Shown here in pieces: positions 7,181-16,520 of a stretch of DNA of 64,000 nt. Made by a program: the position numbers and the translations under genes. Position 1 is the first letter of the stretch. Each line of letters begins with the position of its first letter. This DNA is from Pseudomonas iranensis (lineage in GTDB: Bacteria > Pseudomonadota > Gammaproteobacteria > Pseudomonadales > Pseudomonadaceae), in contig NZ_CP077092.1 of the NCBI RefSeq assembly GCF_014268585.2, forward strand, positions 2,294,001 to 2,358,000, given 5' to 3'. The notes below the pieces were generated by a model that had not been told where the DNA came from, ran no database searches, and saw only the letters and a list, made by a program, of their open reading frames with translations.

Positions 7181-8377
7181 TCAGATGACCTGAACGATCG
7201 CGTCCGTCACAGCCTTGATGTTGCTCTGGTTCAGCGCGGCCACGCAGATGCGGCCGGTGTCCAGGGCGTAAATGCCGAACTCGTTGCGCAGGCGATGCAC
7301 TTGTTCAGTGGTCAGGCCGGAGTAGGAGAACATGCCGCGCTGACGGCCAACGAAGCTGAAATCGCGGCCCGGGGCTTTTTCCGCCAGCAGGGCAACCATC
7401 TGCTCGCGCATGCCGCGAATACGCAGACGCATTTCGGCCAGTTCGGCTTCCCACTGCGCGCGCAGTTCCGGGCTGTTCAGCACCGCAGCAACGATGCTGG
7501 CGCCGTGGGTCGGCGGGTTGGAGTAGTTGGTGCGGATCACGCGCTTGACCTGCGACAGCACCCGCGCGCTTTCTTCTTTCGATTCGCTGATGATCGACAG
7601 CGCGCCAACGCGTTCGCCGTACAGCGAGAACGACTTGGAGAACGAGCTCGAGACGAAGAAGGTCAGACCGGATTCAGCGAACAGGCGCACAGCGGCGGCG
7701 TCTTCATCGATGCCGTCGCCGAAACCCTGGTAAGCCATATCGAGGAACGGCACGTGACCTTTGGCCTTGACCACTTCCAGCACCTTGTTCCAGTCCGCCG
7801 GGGTCAGGTCGACGCCGGTCGGGTTGTGGCAGCAAGCGTGCAGGACAACGATCGAGCCGTTCGGCAGGGCGTTGAGGTCGTCGAGCATGCCGGCACGGTT
7901 CACGTCGTGGGTGGCAGCGTCGTAGTAACGGTAGTTCTGCACCGGGAAACCAGCGGTTTCGAACAGCGCGCGGTGGTTTTCCCAGCTCGGATCGCTGATC
8001 GCCACGGCGGCGTTCGGCAGCAGTTGCTTGAGGAAGTCGGCACCGATTTTCAGTGCGCCGGTCCCGCCGACGGCCTGAGTGGTGATGACGCGACCGGCGC
8101 TGATCAGCGGCGAGTCGTTGCCGAACAGCAGTTTCTGCACGGCCTGGTCGTAGGCAGCGATGCCATCGATCGGCAGGTAACCGCGCGAAGCGTGTTGCGC
8201 GACTCGAATCGTCTCGGCTTCGATCACCGCGCGCAGCAGTGGAATTCGCCCCTCTTCGTTGCAGTACACGCCCACGCCCAGGTTGACTTTGGTGGTTCGG
8301 GTATCGGCGTTGAATGCTTCGTTGAGGCCCAGGATTGGATCGCGGGGTGCCATTTCGACAGCGGAGAACAGGCTCAT
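7181..8377 (-). CDS. tyrB: Aromatic/aspartate aminotransferase
   Basis: 398 residues, class I fold type I PLP enzyme of the AspC/TyrB group. Visible markers are the N-terminal APRDPILGLNEAF, HNPTGVD (cofactor-binding Asn), DMAYQGFG with the PLP-contacting Tyr, and SSSFSKSFSLYGERVG with the Schiff-base Lys248. It transfers amino groups between aromatic amino acids or aspartate and 2-oxoglutarate, completing Phe/Tyr synthesis or degradation. Pseudomonas members next to uvrB are usually called aromatic aminotransferase; the aspartate/aromatic preference cannot be fixed here. It diverges from uvrB. Confidence 0.88.
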   Translation of the reverse strand: MSLFSAVEMAPRDPILGLNEAFNADTRTTKVNLGVGVYCNEEGRIPLLRAVIEAETIRVAQHASRGYLPIDGIAAYDQAVQKLLFGNDSPLISAGRVITTQAVGGTGALKIGADFLKQLLPNAAVAISDPSWENHRALFETAGFPVQNYRYYDAATHDVNRAGMLDDLNALPNGSIVVLHACCHNPTGVDLTPADWNKVLEVVKAKGHVPFLDMAYQGFGDGIDEDAAAVRLFAESGLTFFVSSSFSKSFSLYGERVGALSIISESKEESARVLSQVKRVIRTNYSNPPTHGASIVAAVLNSPELRAQWEAELAEMRLRIRGMREQMVALLAEKAPGRDFSFVGRQRGMFSYSGLTTEQVHRLRNEFGIYALDTGRICVAALNQSNIKAVTDAIVQVI

Positions 8378-8714
8378 TATTACGGCGGCTCTGAATGGAG
8401 AGTGGAGGGACGTGTCGCGCTCCAGCCGAATGCACTAGAGCGGTGCACAAACGGGGAGCTAGTATAGAGGCCATCACCGCGCAATGGCGACAGGCGAATC
8501 GGCTTTTAGGGTAAGTTTTTCCGATTATTTCTTGACCGTTAGTCGATTGACTTTGTCAGACTCTTTACCGGATGTAGGACGTTTGCCTTGAAAGGTCAGG
8601 CAATCGCCACCACATTCAGCACAATCCAGGTTTTTTCTTGCGCGACATCGGTCGTTTGCGGTCGTCCCCGTGGTGCTCCGTCTGACGCGGAACGCCGCGA
8701 TTCCAGAGGTGTGT
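8378..8714. other. Intergenic region between tyrB and uvrB
   Basis: 337 bp between two divergent genes, so both promoters should lie here; I see no strong -35/-10 pair and no LexA-type CTGT-N8-ACAG box. A 70-codon minus-strand frame at 8525-8737 overlaps the uvrB start and has no family I recognise, so I do not call it. Confidence 0.4.
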
Positions 8715-10730
8715 ATGTCGGAATTCCAGCTAGTCACCCGCTTCGAGCCTGCCGGCGATCAGCCGGAAGCCATTCGCCAGTTGGTTGAGGGCATTGACGC
8801 CGGGCTGGCGCACCAGACACTGCTCGGTGTGACCGGTTCGGGCAAAACCTTCAGCATCGCCAACGTCATCTCCCAGGTCCAGCGGCCGACGCTCGTACTG
8901 GCGCCGAACAAGACCCTGGCCGCGCAGTTGTACGGGGAGTTCAAGGCGTTCTTCCCGAACAACGCCGTTGAATACTTCGTTTCCTACTACGACTACTACC
9001 AGCCCGAAGCGTATGTGCCGTCGTCCGACACCTTCATCGAGAAGGACGCCTCGATCAACGACCACATCGAGCAGATGCGCCTGTCCGCAACCAAAGCGTT
9101 GCTCGAGCGCAAGGACGCGATCATCGTCACCACGGTCTCATGCATCTACGGTCTGGGCAGTCCGGAAACCTATCTGAAAATGGTCTTGCACGTTGATCGC
9201 GGTGACAAGCTCGATCAGCGCGCGCTGTTACGGCGCCTGGCCGACTTGCAATACACCCGCAACGACATGGATTTCGCCCGGGCGACGTTCAGAGTGCGCG
9301 GTGACGTGATTGATATCTTCCCGGCGGAATCCGATCTGGAAGCGATCCGCATCGAGCTGTTCGATGACGAGGTCGAGAGCATTTCCGCCTTCGACCCACT
9401 GACCGGCGAAGTCATCCGCAAGATGCCGCGTTTCACTTTCTATCCGAAGAGTCACTACGTGACGCCTCGGGAAACCCTGCTCGACGCCATCGAAGGCATC
9501 AAGGTCGAATTGCAGGAGCGCCTCGAATACCTGCGCAGCAACAACAAACTGGTGGAAGCCCAGCGTCTTGAACAGCGCACCCGTTTCGACCTGGAAATGA
9601 TCCTCGAACTGGGCTATTGCAACGGCATCGAAAACTACTCGCGCTACCTGTCCGGGCGTCCGGCCGGCGCGGCGCCGCCCACCCTTTACGACTATCTGCC
9701 GGCCGACGCCTTGCTGGTGATCGACGAATCCCACGTCAGCGTGCCGCAGGTCGGCGCGATGTATAAGGGCGACCGCTCGCGTAAAGAGACGCTGGTCGAG
9801 TACGGCTTCCGCCTGCCTTCGGCGCTGGACAACCGGCCCATGCGTTTCGACGAGTGGGAAGGGGTCAGCCCGCAGACCATTTTCGTCTCGGCAACGCCCG
9901 GCAATTACGAAGCTGAACACGCCGGGCGGGTGGTTGAGCAGGTGGTGCGGCCGACCGGCCTGGTCGACCCGCAGGTTGAAGTGCGGCCGGCGCTGACTCA
10001 GGTCGATGACTTGCTCTCGGAAATCACCAAGCGCGTGGCGATCGAAGAACGTGTGCTGGTCACCACGCTGACCAAGCGCATGGCCGAAGACCTGACCGAT
10101 TACCTCGCCGACCACGGCGTGCGCGTGCGTTATCTGCACTCGGACATCGACACCGTCGAGCGCGTCGAGATCATCCGCGATTTGCGCCTGGGCGTGTTCG
10201 ATGTGCTGGTCGGGATCAACCTGCTGCGTGAAGGCCTCGACATGCCGGAAGTGTCGCTGGTGGCGATTCTCGATGCCGACAAGGAAGGCTTCCTGCGTTC
10301 CGAGCGCTCGCTGATCCAGACCATCGGTCGCGCGGCGCGTAACCTCAATGGCCGGGCGATTCTCTACGCCGATCGCATGACCGGTTCGATGGAGCGGGCG
10401 ATTGGTGAGACCGAGCGCCGTCGCGAGAAGCAGATCGCCTTCAACCTTGAGAACGGCATTACCCCGAAAGGTGTGATCAAGGACGTCGCCGACATCATGG
10501 AAGGCGCCACCGTGCCGGGTTCGCGCAGCAAGAAGCGCAAAGGCATGGCCAAGGCCGCCGAAGAGAACGCCAAGTACGAAGCCGAGTTGCGCTCGCCAAG
10601 CGAAATCACCAAACGCATCCGCGCGCTGGAAGAGAAGATGTACCAACTGGCGCGGGATCTGGAGTTTGAAGCGGCGGCGCAGATGCGTGACGAGATTGCC
10701 AAACTGCGCGAACGGCTTCTCACCGTTTGA
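8715..10730 (+). CDS. uvrB: Excinuclease ABC subunit B
   Basis: 671 residues, the normal UvrB length. It has the Walker A motif GVTGSGKT (38-45), the beta-hairpin region [12 protein letters not shown] used to clamp damaged DNA, helicase motifs ([40 protein letters not shown]) and a C-terminal UVR domain ([24 protein letters not shown]) for UvrA/UvrC contact. It takes the DNA lesion from UvrA and recruits UvrC for incision. ATG 8715 has AGAGG upstream; earlier in-frame starts are not conserved. No SOS box was seen, so regulation may not be LexA-dependent. Confidence 0.96.
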   Translation: MSEFQLVTRFEPAGDQPEAIRQLVEGIDAGLAHQTLLGVTGSGKTFSIANVISQVQRPTLVLAPNKTLAAQLYGEFKAFFPNNAVEYFVSYYDYYQPEAYVPSSDTFIEKDASINDHIEQMRLSATKALLERKDAIIVTTVSCIYGLGSPETYLKMVLHVDRGDKLDQRALLRRLADLQYTRNDMDFARATFRVRGDVIDIFPAESDLEAIRIELFDDEVESISAFDPLTGEVIRKMPRFTFYPKSHYVTPRETLLDAIEGIKVELQERLEYLRSNNKLVEAQRLEQRTRFDLEMILELGYCNGIENYSRYLSGRPAGAAPPTLYDYLPADALLVIDESHVSVPQVGAMYKGDRSRKETLVEYGFRLPSALDNRPMRFDEWEGVSPQTIFVSATPGNYEAEHAGRVVEQVVRPTGLVDPQVEVRPALTQVDDLLSEITKRVAIEERVLVTTLTKRMAEDLTDYLADHGVRVRYLHSDIDTVERVEIIRDLRLGVFDVLVGINLLREGLDMPEVSLVAILDADKEGFLRSERSLIQTIGRAARNLNGRAILYADRMTGSMERAIGETERRREKQIAFNLENGITPKGVIKDVADIMEGATVPGSRSKKRKGMAKAAEENAKYEAELRSPSEITKRIRALEEKMYQLARDLEFEAAAQMRDEIAKLRERLLTV

Positions 10731-10754
10731 TCTTGATCGCCTTGCCGGGCCTCT

Positions 10755-10817
10755 TCGCGAGCAGGCTCGCTCCCACATAGCAATTGCATATTCCTGTGGG
10801 AGCGAGCCTGCTCGCGA
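10755..10817. repeat. REP pair
   Basis: Two inverted copies of the TCGCGAGCAGGCTCGCTCCCACA element (10755-10777 and 10795-10817) lie between uvrB and gltX. This pair is more tightly spaced than the one at 168-256. Confidence 0.9.
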
Positions 10818-10946
10818 ATGGCCTTCACACAATCGGAAGGCCTTAGGGCTTCCGGCTTAAATACCCTGCCCGCTGGAGCGGGGCGGGTGTCGCCTGTTAC
10901 CATTCGCCGCTTGATTGTTCTGCTCTTCATTTTTTCGAGACAAGCC

Positions 10947-12428
10947 ATGACCACCGTCCGCACTCGCATCGCGCCATCGCCTACCGGGGACCCCCACGTA
11001 GGTACCGCTTACATCGCATTGTTCAACTACTGCTTTGCCAAGCAGCATGGCGGTGAGTTCATCCTGCGCATCGAAGACACCGATCAGTTGCGTTCGACCC
11101 GCGAGTCCGAACAGCAGATCTTCGACGCCCTGCGCTGGCTCGGTATCGACTGGAGCGAAGGCCCGGACGTCGGCGGCCCGCACGGCCCATATCGGCAGAG
11201 CGAGCGCGGCGACATCTATCAGAAGTACTGCCAGCAACTGGTCGACATGGGTCATGCGTTCCCGTGCTTCTGCACCGCTGAAGAACTCGATCAGATGCGC
11301 GCCGAGCAAATGGCTCGCGGCGAAACTCCGCGCTACGACGGCCGCGCGCTGCTGCTGTCGAAGGAAGAAGTCGCCGCGCGTCTGGCCGCTGGCGAGCCGC
11401 ACGTGATTCGTATGAAGGTGCCGAGCGAAGGCGTCTGCGTGGTGCCGGACATGTTGCGTGGCGACGTCGAGATCCCGTGGGATCGCATGGACATGCAAGT
11501 GCTGATGAAGACCGACGGCCTGCCGACGTACTTCCTCGCCAACGTGGTCGACGATCACCTGATGGGCATCACCCACGTGCTGCGTGGCGAAGAATGGCTG
11601 CCATCGGCACCGAAACTGATTTTGCTGTACGAATACTTCGGCTGGGAACAACCGGAGCTGTGCTACATGCCGCTGCTGCGCAACCCGGACAAGAGCAAGC
11701 TGTCCAAGCGCAAGAACCCGACCTCGGTGACGTTCTACGAGCGCATGGGCTTCATGCCGGAAGCGATGCTCAACTACCTCGGGCGCATGGGCTGGTCGAT
11801 GCCGGACGAGCGCGAGAAGTTCTCGCTGCAGGAAATGGTCGACAACTTCGACCTCAAGCGTGTCTCCCTCGGCGGGCCGATCTTCGACATCGAGAAGCTA
11901 TCGTGGCTCAACGGCCAGTGGCTGCGCGACCTGCCGGTGGAAGAGTTTGCCGCCCGCGTGCAGAAGTGGGCGTTCAATTCCGAATACATGATGAAGATCG
12001 CGCCGCACGTGCAGGGCCGGGTTGAAACGTTCAGCCAGGTCGCACCGCTGGCGGGGTTCTTCTTTGCCGGCGGCGTGAATCCGGATGCCAAGCTGTTCGA
12101 GTCGAAAAAGCTCTCCGGCGATCAGGTTCGCCAGTTGATGCAGTTGATCCTGTGGAAACTGGAAAGTCTGCGGCAGTGGGAGAAGGACAGCATCACCGCG
12201 ACGATTCAGGCGGTGGTCGAATCTCTGGAGCTGAAGCTGCGCGACGCGATGCCGCTGATGTTTGCTGCGATCACCGGGCAGGCGAGTTCGGTGTCGGTGC
12301 TCGATGCGATGGAAATCCTCGGCCCGGATCTCACCCGTTTCCGCTTGCGCCAGGCGATTGACCTGCTGGGCGGCGTGTCGAAGAAAGAAAACAAAGAGTG
12401 GGAAAAGCTCTTGGGCGCCATCGCCTGA
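10947..12428 (+). CDS. gltX: Glutamyl-tRNA synthetase
   Basis: 493 residues, class I synthetase. The HIGH-equivalent is in the N-terminal [14 protein letters not shown], and [11 protein letters not shown] is the KMSKS loop. [10 protein letters not shown] contributes to the small insert. The C-terminal third is the helical anticodon-binding domain. It charges tRNA-Glu, and two tRNA-Glu genes lie just downstream. ATG 10947 follows ACAAGCC with a weak ribosome site; the upstream frame reaches into REP DNA and is not coding. Confidence 0.96.
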   Translation: MTTVRTRIAPSPTGDPHVGTAYIALFNYCFAKQHGGEFILRIEDTDQLRSTRESEQQIFDALRWLGIDWSEGPDVGGPHGPYRQSERGDIYQKYCQQLVDMGHAFPCFCTAEELDQMRAEQMARGETPRYDGRALLLSKEEVAARLAAGEPHVIRMKVPSEGVCVVPDMLRGDVEIPWDRMDMQVLMKTDGLPTYFLANVVDDHLMGITHVLRGEEWLPSAPKLILLYEYFGWEQPELCYMPLLRNPDKSKLSKRKNPTSVTFYERMGFMPEAMLNYLGRMGWSMPDEREKFSLQEMVDNFDLKRVSLGGPIFDIEKLSWLNGQWLRDLPVEEFAARVQKWAFNSEYMMKIAPHVQGRVETFSQVAPLAGFFFAGGVNPDAKLFESKKLSGDQVRQLMQLILWKLESLRQWEKDSITATIQAVVESLELKLRDAMPLMFAAITGQASSVSVLDAMEILGPDLTRFRLRQAIDLLGGVSKKENKEWEKLLGAIA

Positions 12429-12443
12429 TTGCTTTTGCTTCTT

Positions 12444-12528
12444 TGTAGGAGCTGCCGCAGGCTGCGATCTTTTGATCTTGTTTTCAAAAGGCAAAGTCAA
12501 AAGATCGCAGGCTGCGCCAGCTCCTACA
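12444..12528. repeat. Inverted REP-like repeat (GTAGGAGCTG family)
   Basis: TGTAGGAGCTGCCGCAGGCT and GCGATCTTTTGATCTT are mirrored by AAAGATCGCAGGCTGCGCCAG and CTCCTACA. It is the same family as 6993-7081 and lies 16 bp after gltX, where it may also act as a transcript-stabilising hairpin. Confidence 0.8.
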
Positions 12529-12623
12529 GGTCTGCCCGCGTTGCAAACCGCCCAGTTTTACGGGGGAGGGCGGTAAGTGATTGTTATCCCGGCAAAAAAT
12601 TTTGAAATTTTTCAAAAATAAGT

Positions 12624-12652
12624 TTGACAGGCTTTCGATACGCCCTTAAGAT
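12624..12652 (+). promoter_or_regulatory. Promoter of the Ala-Glu-Ala-Glu tRNA operon
   Basis: TTGACA (12624-12629), a 17-bp spacer and TAAGAT (12647-12652), followed by the GC-rich discriminator CGCCCCG typical of growth-rate-controlled stable-RNA promoters. Confidence 0.75.
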
Positions 12653-12673
12653 TCGCCCCGTCCTCAGCGATGA

Positions 12674-12749
<76 letters not shown>

Positions 12750-12828
12750 ATTTACACTTCGAGGTCTGGCCACACCGGCCTTGAAGCGATCAACACTCAG
12801 CGTTGATCAGTTGTATAGAAGGGTTTGC

Positions 12829-12904
12829 GTCCCCTTCGTCTAGTGGCCTAGGACACCGCCCTTTCACGGCGGTAACAGGGGTTCGAGTCCCCTAGGGGAC
12901 GCCA
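12829..12904 (+). tRNA. tRNA-Glu (TTC), copy 1
   Basis: 76 bases from GTCCCCT to the encoded CCA, with anticodon TTC in CTTTCAC closed by CCGCC/GGCGG. Identical in sequence to copy 2 at 13114. Confidence 0.95.
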
Positions 12905-12957
12905 GTTTTACAGAAGTGATGTTGCAAGAGATCACTCCGCCGCGAGGCGAAAAATCC

Positions 12958-13033
12958 GGGGCTATAGCTCAGCTGGGAGAGCGCCTGCATGGCATGCAGG
13001 AGGTCAGCGGTTCGATCCCGCTTAGCTCCACCA
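12958..13033 (+). tRNA. tRNA-Ala (GGC), copy 2
   Basis: 76 bases with anticodon GGC. Compared with copy 1, the anticodon stem has a compensated change (CTTGC/GCAAG to CCTGC/GCAGG) and the T-stem differs as well, so the cloverleaf is kept. Confidence 0.95.
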
Positions 13034-13113
13034 ATTTTACAGTTCAAGGTCTGGCCACACCGGCCTTGAATCGATCAGCTCTCAGCACTGATCAGTTGTA
13101 TAGAAGGGTTTGT

Positions 13114-13189
13114 GTCCCCTTCGTCTAGTGGCCTAGGACACCGCCCTTTCACGGCGGTAACAGGGGTTCGAGTCCCCTAGGGGACGCCA
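13114..13189 (+). tRNA. tRNA-Glu (TTC), copy 2
   Basis: 76 bases, same sequence as copy 1. The spacers before the two Glu genes are also near-identical (both contain GGTCTGGCCACACCGGCC), showing that an Ala-Glu unit of about 285 bp was duplicated in tandem. Confidence 0.95.
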
Positions 13190-13215
13190 CGATTACCCGC
13201 TCTGCGGGATTTTAT

Positions 13216-13247
13216 AAGGGTCATTCAATTGTTGAATGGCCCTTTTG
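13216..13247 (+). terminator. Terminator of the tRNA operon
   Basis: AAGGGTCATTCAA pairs with TTGAATGGCCCTT (one T-G pair), followed by TTGTTT. A small CCCGC-tct-GCGGG hairpin precedes it at 13196-13208. Confidence 0.88.
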
Positions 13248-13322
13248 TTTGTCTGGCGTTTGGCCAACTCTCCTTTTTCCTTACACTGTGCTTCAGACCA
13301 GCGGTCATATTCATGACTTGCG

Positions 13323-13347
13323 GAATATTATTATGCGAATAATATTC
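13323..13347. promoter_or_regulatory. Perfect palindrome, likely TetR operator
   Basis: GAATATTATT (13323-13332), spacer ATGCG, AATAATATTC (13338-13347): perfect 10-bp arms, 25 bp before the TetR start. A half-site AATATTCGG follows at 13356-13364. TetR-family repressors usually bind such sites to control their own gene. Confidence 0.65.
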
Positions 13348-13371
13348 TAGTCGTAATATTCGGAGGCAACG

Positions 13372-13911
13372 ATGAACGATAAAAAAGCTCAAACCCGCGA
13401 ACGCATCCTCAAGGCTGCCAGCGCCGCGTTGATTCAGCGCGGCCCGGCAGACCCGAGCGTGGGCGAAGTGATGGGCGCCGCCGGCCTGACCGTCGGCGGC
13501 TTCTACGCACACTTCGAAAGCAAGGACGCGATGATGCTCGAAGCGTTCAAGCAACTGCTGGGCCGCCGTCGCGACCTGATTGCCGACATGGACGCCGATC
13601 TGACCGGCGAAGAGCGTCGCGCTTTGGTCGCTGCGTTCTACCTGTCGCGCAAACACCGGGATTCCAGCGAAGCCGCATGCCCGATTCCGGCCTCGATTGG
13701 CGAATTGGGTCGTTTGCCGGAGTCGTTCCGCATCGCGCTGAACGAGCATCTGGAGCTGATGGTCGCGCAACTGGCCGCCAGCCCTGAAGACACCGACAAG
13801 GCTCTGGCCGATGTCGCGTTGATGGTCGGTGGTCTGGCCTTGGCCAGAGCGCTGGGTCCGGGAGAGTTATCCGATCGATTGCTGCGCGCCGCCAAGTCGG
13901 CGGTGCGTTGA
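13372..13911 (+). CDS. TetR-family transcriptional regulator
   Basis: 179 residues. The N-terminal TetR helix-turn-helix is clear (TRERILKAASAALIQRG, VGEVMGAAGLTVGGFYAHFESKDAM). The C-terminal ligand domain belongs to the AcrR/NemR-like group (DSSEAACPIPASIGELGR). The palindrome just upstream suggests autoregulation. The alpha/beta hydrolase starts 30 bp downstream on the same strand and is the likely regulated partner. The inducer is unknown. Confidence 0.85.
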   Translation: MNDKKAQTRERILKAASAALIQRGPADPSVGEVMGAAGLTVGGFYAHFESKDAMMLEAFKQLLGRRRDLIADMDADLTGEERRALVAAFYLSRKHRDSSEAACPIPASIGELGRLPESFRIALNEHLELMVAQLAASPEDTDKALADVALMVGGLALARALGPGELSDRLLRAAKSAVR

Positions 13912-13941
13912 CCTGAAGGCAACAAGCCTGAGGAGAGTGCG

Positions 13942-14775
13942 ATGAACGCGTTGAAGTGGGTTCGTGGCGTTAACGGTACCTTGGGCTGGTTTGCACCGAA
14001 GCTGGTGGCAAGCAAAATGCGTCTGGCATTCATGACGCCCCGCGCGCTACCGCTGCGGGATTGGGAGCTGCCGCTGTTGGCCAGCTCCGAACGCATCACG
14101 TTGCGCTTCGGCCTGTCGGCGCTGCGCTGGGGCCAAGGCCCTACGGTGCTGTTGATGCATGGTTGGGAAGGGCGGCCAACGCAATTCGCCTCGCTGATCA
14201 ATGCTCTGGTCGATGCCGGTTATACCGTCGTCGCGCTCGATGGCCCGGCCCACGGTCGCTCCCCTGGGAGAGAAGCCAATGTAGTGCTGTTCGCCCGCGC
14301 CATGCTCGAAGCCGCTGCCGAATTGCCGCCGCTGCAAGCGGTTATCGGCCATTCCATGGGCGGCGCCAGCGCGATGCTCGCCGTGCAATTGGGTCTGCGC
14401 ACCGAAACCCTGGTCAGCATCGCCGCACCGTCGCGGATTCTCGGCGTGCTGCGCGGTTTTGCGCGAATGGTTGGCATGCCGCCGCGCGCGCGTTCTGCGT
14501 TTATTCGTCAAGTCGAGCAGGACGTCGGCATGCGCGCCGCTACGCTGGACGTGGCCCACTATCAACTGGATATGCCCGGTCTAATCGTGCATGCCGAGGA
14601 CGACAATTTTGTCTCGGTCAAAGAATCGCAATTGATTCACGAAGCCTGGTTCGACAGCTGCCTGCTGCGCTTGGAAAGCGGCGGCCATCAACGCGTGCTG
14701 GCCGACCCTCGAGTGATTGATGGCGTGTTATCACTGCTCGCCGGTCGCAGCCTTCAGGCGCGCCAATCGGCCTGA
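13942..14775 (+). CDS. Alpha/beta hydrolase
   Basis: 277 residues with an alpha/beta-hydrolase core: oxyanion strand VLLMHGWEGRPTQ, nucleophile elbow GHSMGGAS (Ser), an acid near IVHAEDDNFVSV, and ESGGHQRVL supplying the catalytic His. CCTGAGGAGAG gives a strong ribosome site before ATG 13942. It probably shares an operon with the TetR gene. The substrate is not predictable; esterase or lactonase activity is likely. The first 40 residues are basic and not a signal peptide. Confidence 0.85.
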   Translation: MNALKWVRGVNGTLGWFAPKLVASKMRLAFMTPRALPLRDWELPLLASSERITLRFGLSALRWGQGPTVLLMHGWEGRPTQFASLINALVDAGYTVVALDGPAHGRSPGREANVVLFARAMLEAAAELPPLQAVIGHSMGGASAMLAVQLGLRTETLVSIAAPSRILGVLRGFARMVGMPPRARSAFIRQVEQDVGMRAATLDVAHYQLDMPGLIVHAEDDNFVSVKESQLIHEAWFDSCLLRLESGGHQRVLADPRVIDGVLSLLAGRSLQARQSA

Positions 14776-14821
14776 GCTCCGTTACACTGCCCCGGTTGAA
14801 TACTTTGACCGGGAGTGGGGC

Positions 14822-15265
14822 ATGGGCTGGGATCGGGCAACGCCGTTTACCATTGATCTGCAAGTAGGCGCCGAAGACATCGACGGGCTCGGGCACGCCA
14901 ATAACGCCGTTTACGTGACCTGGCTCGAGCGCTGCGCCTGGCGCCATTCGCAGCGCCTCGGCCTGGACCTGGTCGAATACCGGCGGCTGGATCGGGCGAT
15001 GGCGGTTGTCCGCCACGAAATCGATTACCTGGCCGCCGCCTATGAAGGTGATGAACTGCAACTGGCGACCTGGATCGTCGACTGGGATCAGCGCTTGAAA
15101 ATGACCCGGCATTTCCAGCTCAAACGCCCCAGTGACAATGCCACCCTGTTGCGCGCGCAGACCACGTTTGTGTGCATCGAACTGTCGACCGGCAAGCCCA
15201 AGCGCATGCCGGCGGAATTTATCGAAGGCTATGGCCCGGCGATCCAGATTGCAGAGGCGATGTAA
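14822..15265 (+). CDS. Acyl-CoA thioesterase (4HBT hot-dog fold)
   Basis: 147 residues. IDGLGHANNAVYVTWLERCAW is the active-site helix region of 4-hydroxybenzoyl-CoA/YbgC-type thioesterases (N-x-x-Y-x-x-x-x-E). The rest fits a single hot-dog domain (MAVVRHEIDYLAAAYEGDEL, TTFVCIE). It hydrolyses acyl-CoA thioesters in the cytosol; chain-length preference unknown. GGGAG lies before ATG 14822, 46 bp after the hydrolase, so it may be co-transcribed. Confidence 0.85.
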   Translation: MGWDRATPFTIDLQVGAEDIDGLGHANNAVYVTWLERCAWRHSQRLGLDLVEYRRLDRAMAVVRHEIDYLAAAYEGDELQLATWIVDWDQRLKMTRHFQLKRPSDNATLLRAQTTFVCIELSTGKPKRMPAEFIEGYGPAIQIAEAM

Positions 15266-15274
15266 ATCTCACCC

Positions 15275-15363
15275 TGTGGGAGCGAGCCTGCTCGCGAAAG
15301 CGTCAGGTCAGTCACGCATGCATGAACTGACAGACCGTCTTCGCGAGCAGGCTCGCTCCCACA
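15275..15363. repeat. REP pair
   Basis: Inverted copies at 15275-15297 and 15341-15363, with an arrangement close to the pair at 168-256 (43-bp spacing). Confidence 0.9.
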
Positions 15364-15439
15364 GAGAGATGTGTTGTCCTGCGGTCTTCCACGATATCCA
15401 GTAAACTGCCGCACGTTTTTTCTTCAAGTAGTGTTTCCC

Positions 15440-16399
15440 ATGCAAATTGCTCTGGCGCCCATGGAAGGGTTGGTCGACGACATCCTGCGCGACGTGCTGA
15501 CCCGCGTTGGCGGCATCGACTGGTGCGTGACCGAATTCATTCGGGTCAACGACCAGTTGCTCACCCCGGCGTACTTCCACAAGTTCGGCCCCGAGCTGCT
15601 CAACGGCGCTCGCACCGCGTCCGGTGTGCCATTGCGCGTGCAATTACTTGGTTCCGATCCGGTGTGCCTGGCGGAAAACGCCGCGCTTGCCTGCGAACTC
15701 GGTTCTGAGGTGATCGACCTCAACTTCGGCTGCCCGGCCAAGACCGTCAACAAATCCCGCGGCGGCGCCGTGCTGCTCAAGGAGCCGGAGCTGCTCAACC
15801 AGATCGTCGAACATGTCCGTCGCGCCGTACCGGCGCACATCCCGGTCACCGCGAAAATGCGCTTGGGTTTCGACAGTCCTGACGGCTCGCTGGTCTGCGC
15901 CACGGCGCTGGCCGAAGGCGGGGCAGAGCACATCGTCGTACATGCGCGGACGAAAATGGACGGCTACAAACCGCCGGCTCATTGGGAGTGGATCCCGCGC
16001 GTGCAGGACGTGGTCAAGGTGCCGGTGTTCGCCAATGGCGATATCTGGAGCGTCGAAGACTGGCGCCGTTGCCGCGAAATCAGTGGCGTGGAAGACATCA
16101 TGCTCGGTCGGGGTCTGGTCTCCCGCCCGGATCTCGCTCGGCAGATCGCTGCGGCGCGCGCTGGCGAAGAGGTCGTCGAGATGACCTGGGCCGAGCTGAT
16201 GCCGCTGATTCAGGACTTCTGGCTGCAGGCCAAAGCGCAGATGACCGCCCGGCAATCGCCCGGTCGCCTCAAGCAATGGCTGGCCATGCTGACACGGAAC
16301 TACCCGGAAGCCGCCGAGCTTTTCACCGTTCTGCGCCGTGAAACCGAGCCGGATCAAGTCTCGCGTCTGCTCGGATTGCCGCTCGTCGAAGCCGCATAA
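15440..16399 (+). CDS. dusC: tRNA-dihydrouridine(16) synthase
   Basis: 319 residues, DusC subgroup. The N-terminal [17 protein letters not shown], the [19 protein letters not shown] segment with the catalytic Cys, [18 protein letters not shown] and FANGDIWS are FMN-binding Dus motifs. HWEWIP and the long C-terminal helical domain fit DusC rather than DusA or DusB. It reduces U16 of tRNAs with NADPH. ATG 15440 was chosen; the frame is open upstream into REP DNA. Confidence 0.92.
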   Translation: MQIALAPMEGLVDDILRDVLTRVGGIDWCVTEFIRVNDQLLTPAYFHKFGPELLNGARTASGVPLRVQLLGSDPVCLAENAALACELGSEVIDLNFGCPAKTVNKSRGGAVLLKEPELLNQIVEHVRRAVPAHIPVTAKMRLGFDSPDGSLVCATALAEGGAEHIVVHARTKMDGYKPPAHWEWIPRVQDVVKVPVFANGDIWSVEDWRRCREISGVEDIMLGRGLVSRPDLARQIAAARAGEEVVEMTWAELMPLIQDFWLQAKAQMTARQSPGRLKQWLAMLTRNYPEAAELFTVLRRETEPDQVSRLLGLPLVEAA

Positions 16400-16416
16400 A
16401 AATCTCAAAATAATCT

Positions 16417-16444
16417 CTTGAAATCAAAACAGTGGTCCCTATCT
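16417..16444 (+). promoter_or_regulatory. Sigma-32 heat-shock promoter
   Basis: CTTGAAA (16417-16423), a 13-bp spacer and CCCTATCT (16437-16444) match the RpoH consensus CTTGAAA-N11-16-CCCCATNT with one mismatch. It lies directly upstream of the small heat-shock gene. Confidence 0.8.
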
Positions 16445-16449
16445 AAGGG

Positions 16450-16520
16450 TTACGCGATGCCGAATTCGGGTCGCGGAGACACAAAACCTTGCTGATTGTT
16501 TTCAGGAGATTTGAACCATG
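16450..16520 (+). promoter_or_regulatory. ROSE-like RNA thermometer
   Basis: In the leader, CTTGCTGA (16488-16495) can pair with TCAGGAG (16502-16508), which contains the ribosome site. G16491 is left bulged opposite the Shine-Dalgarno, the hallmark of ROSE elements. An upstream hairpin is possible around CGATGCCGAATTCGGGTCG. ROSE elements melt at heat-shock temperature and release translation of ibpA-type mRNAs, so this gene is under double control with RpoH. Confidence 0.78.

Noticed and set aside
7085..8467. A 460-codon rightward open frame opposite tyrB
   Set aside because: It is the antisense shadow of a well-supported aminotransferase; its composition (Arg/Val/His/Gln-rich) is typical of reverse-strand frames in GC-rich genes.
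8500..8714. LexA box upstream of uvrB
   Set aside because: No CTGT-N8-ACAG sequence is present in the 200 bp before the gene.
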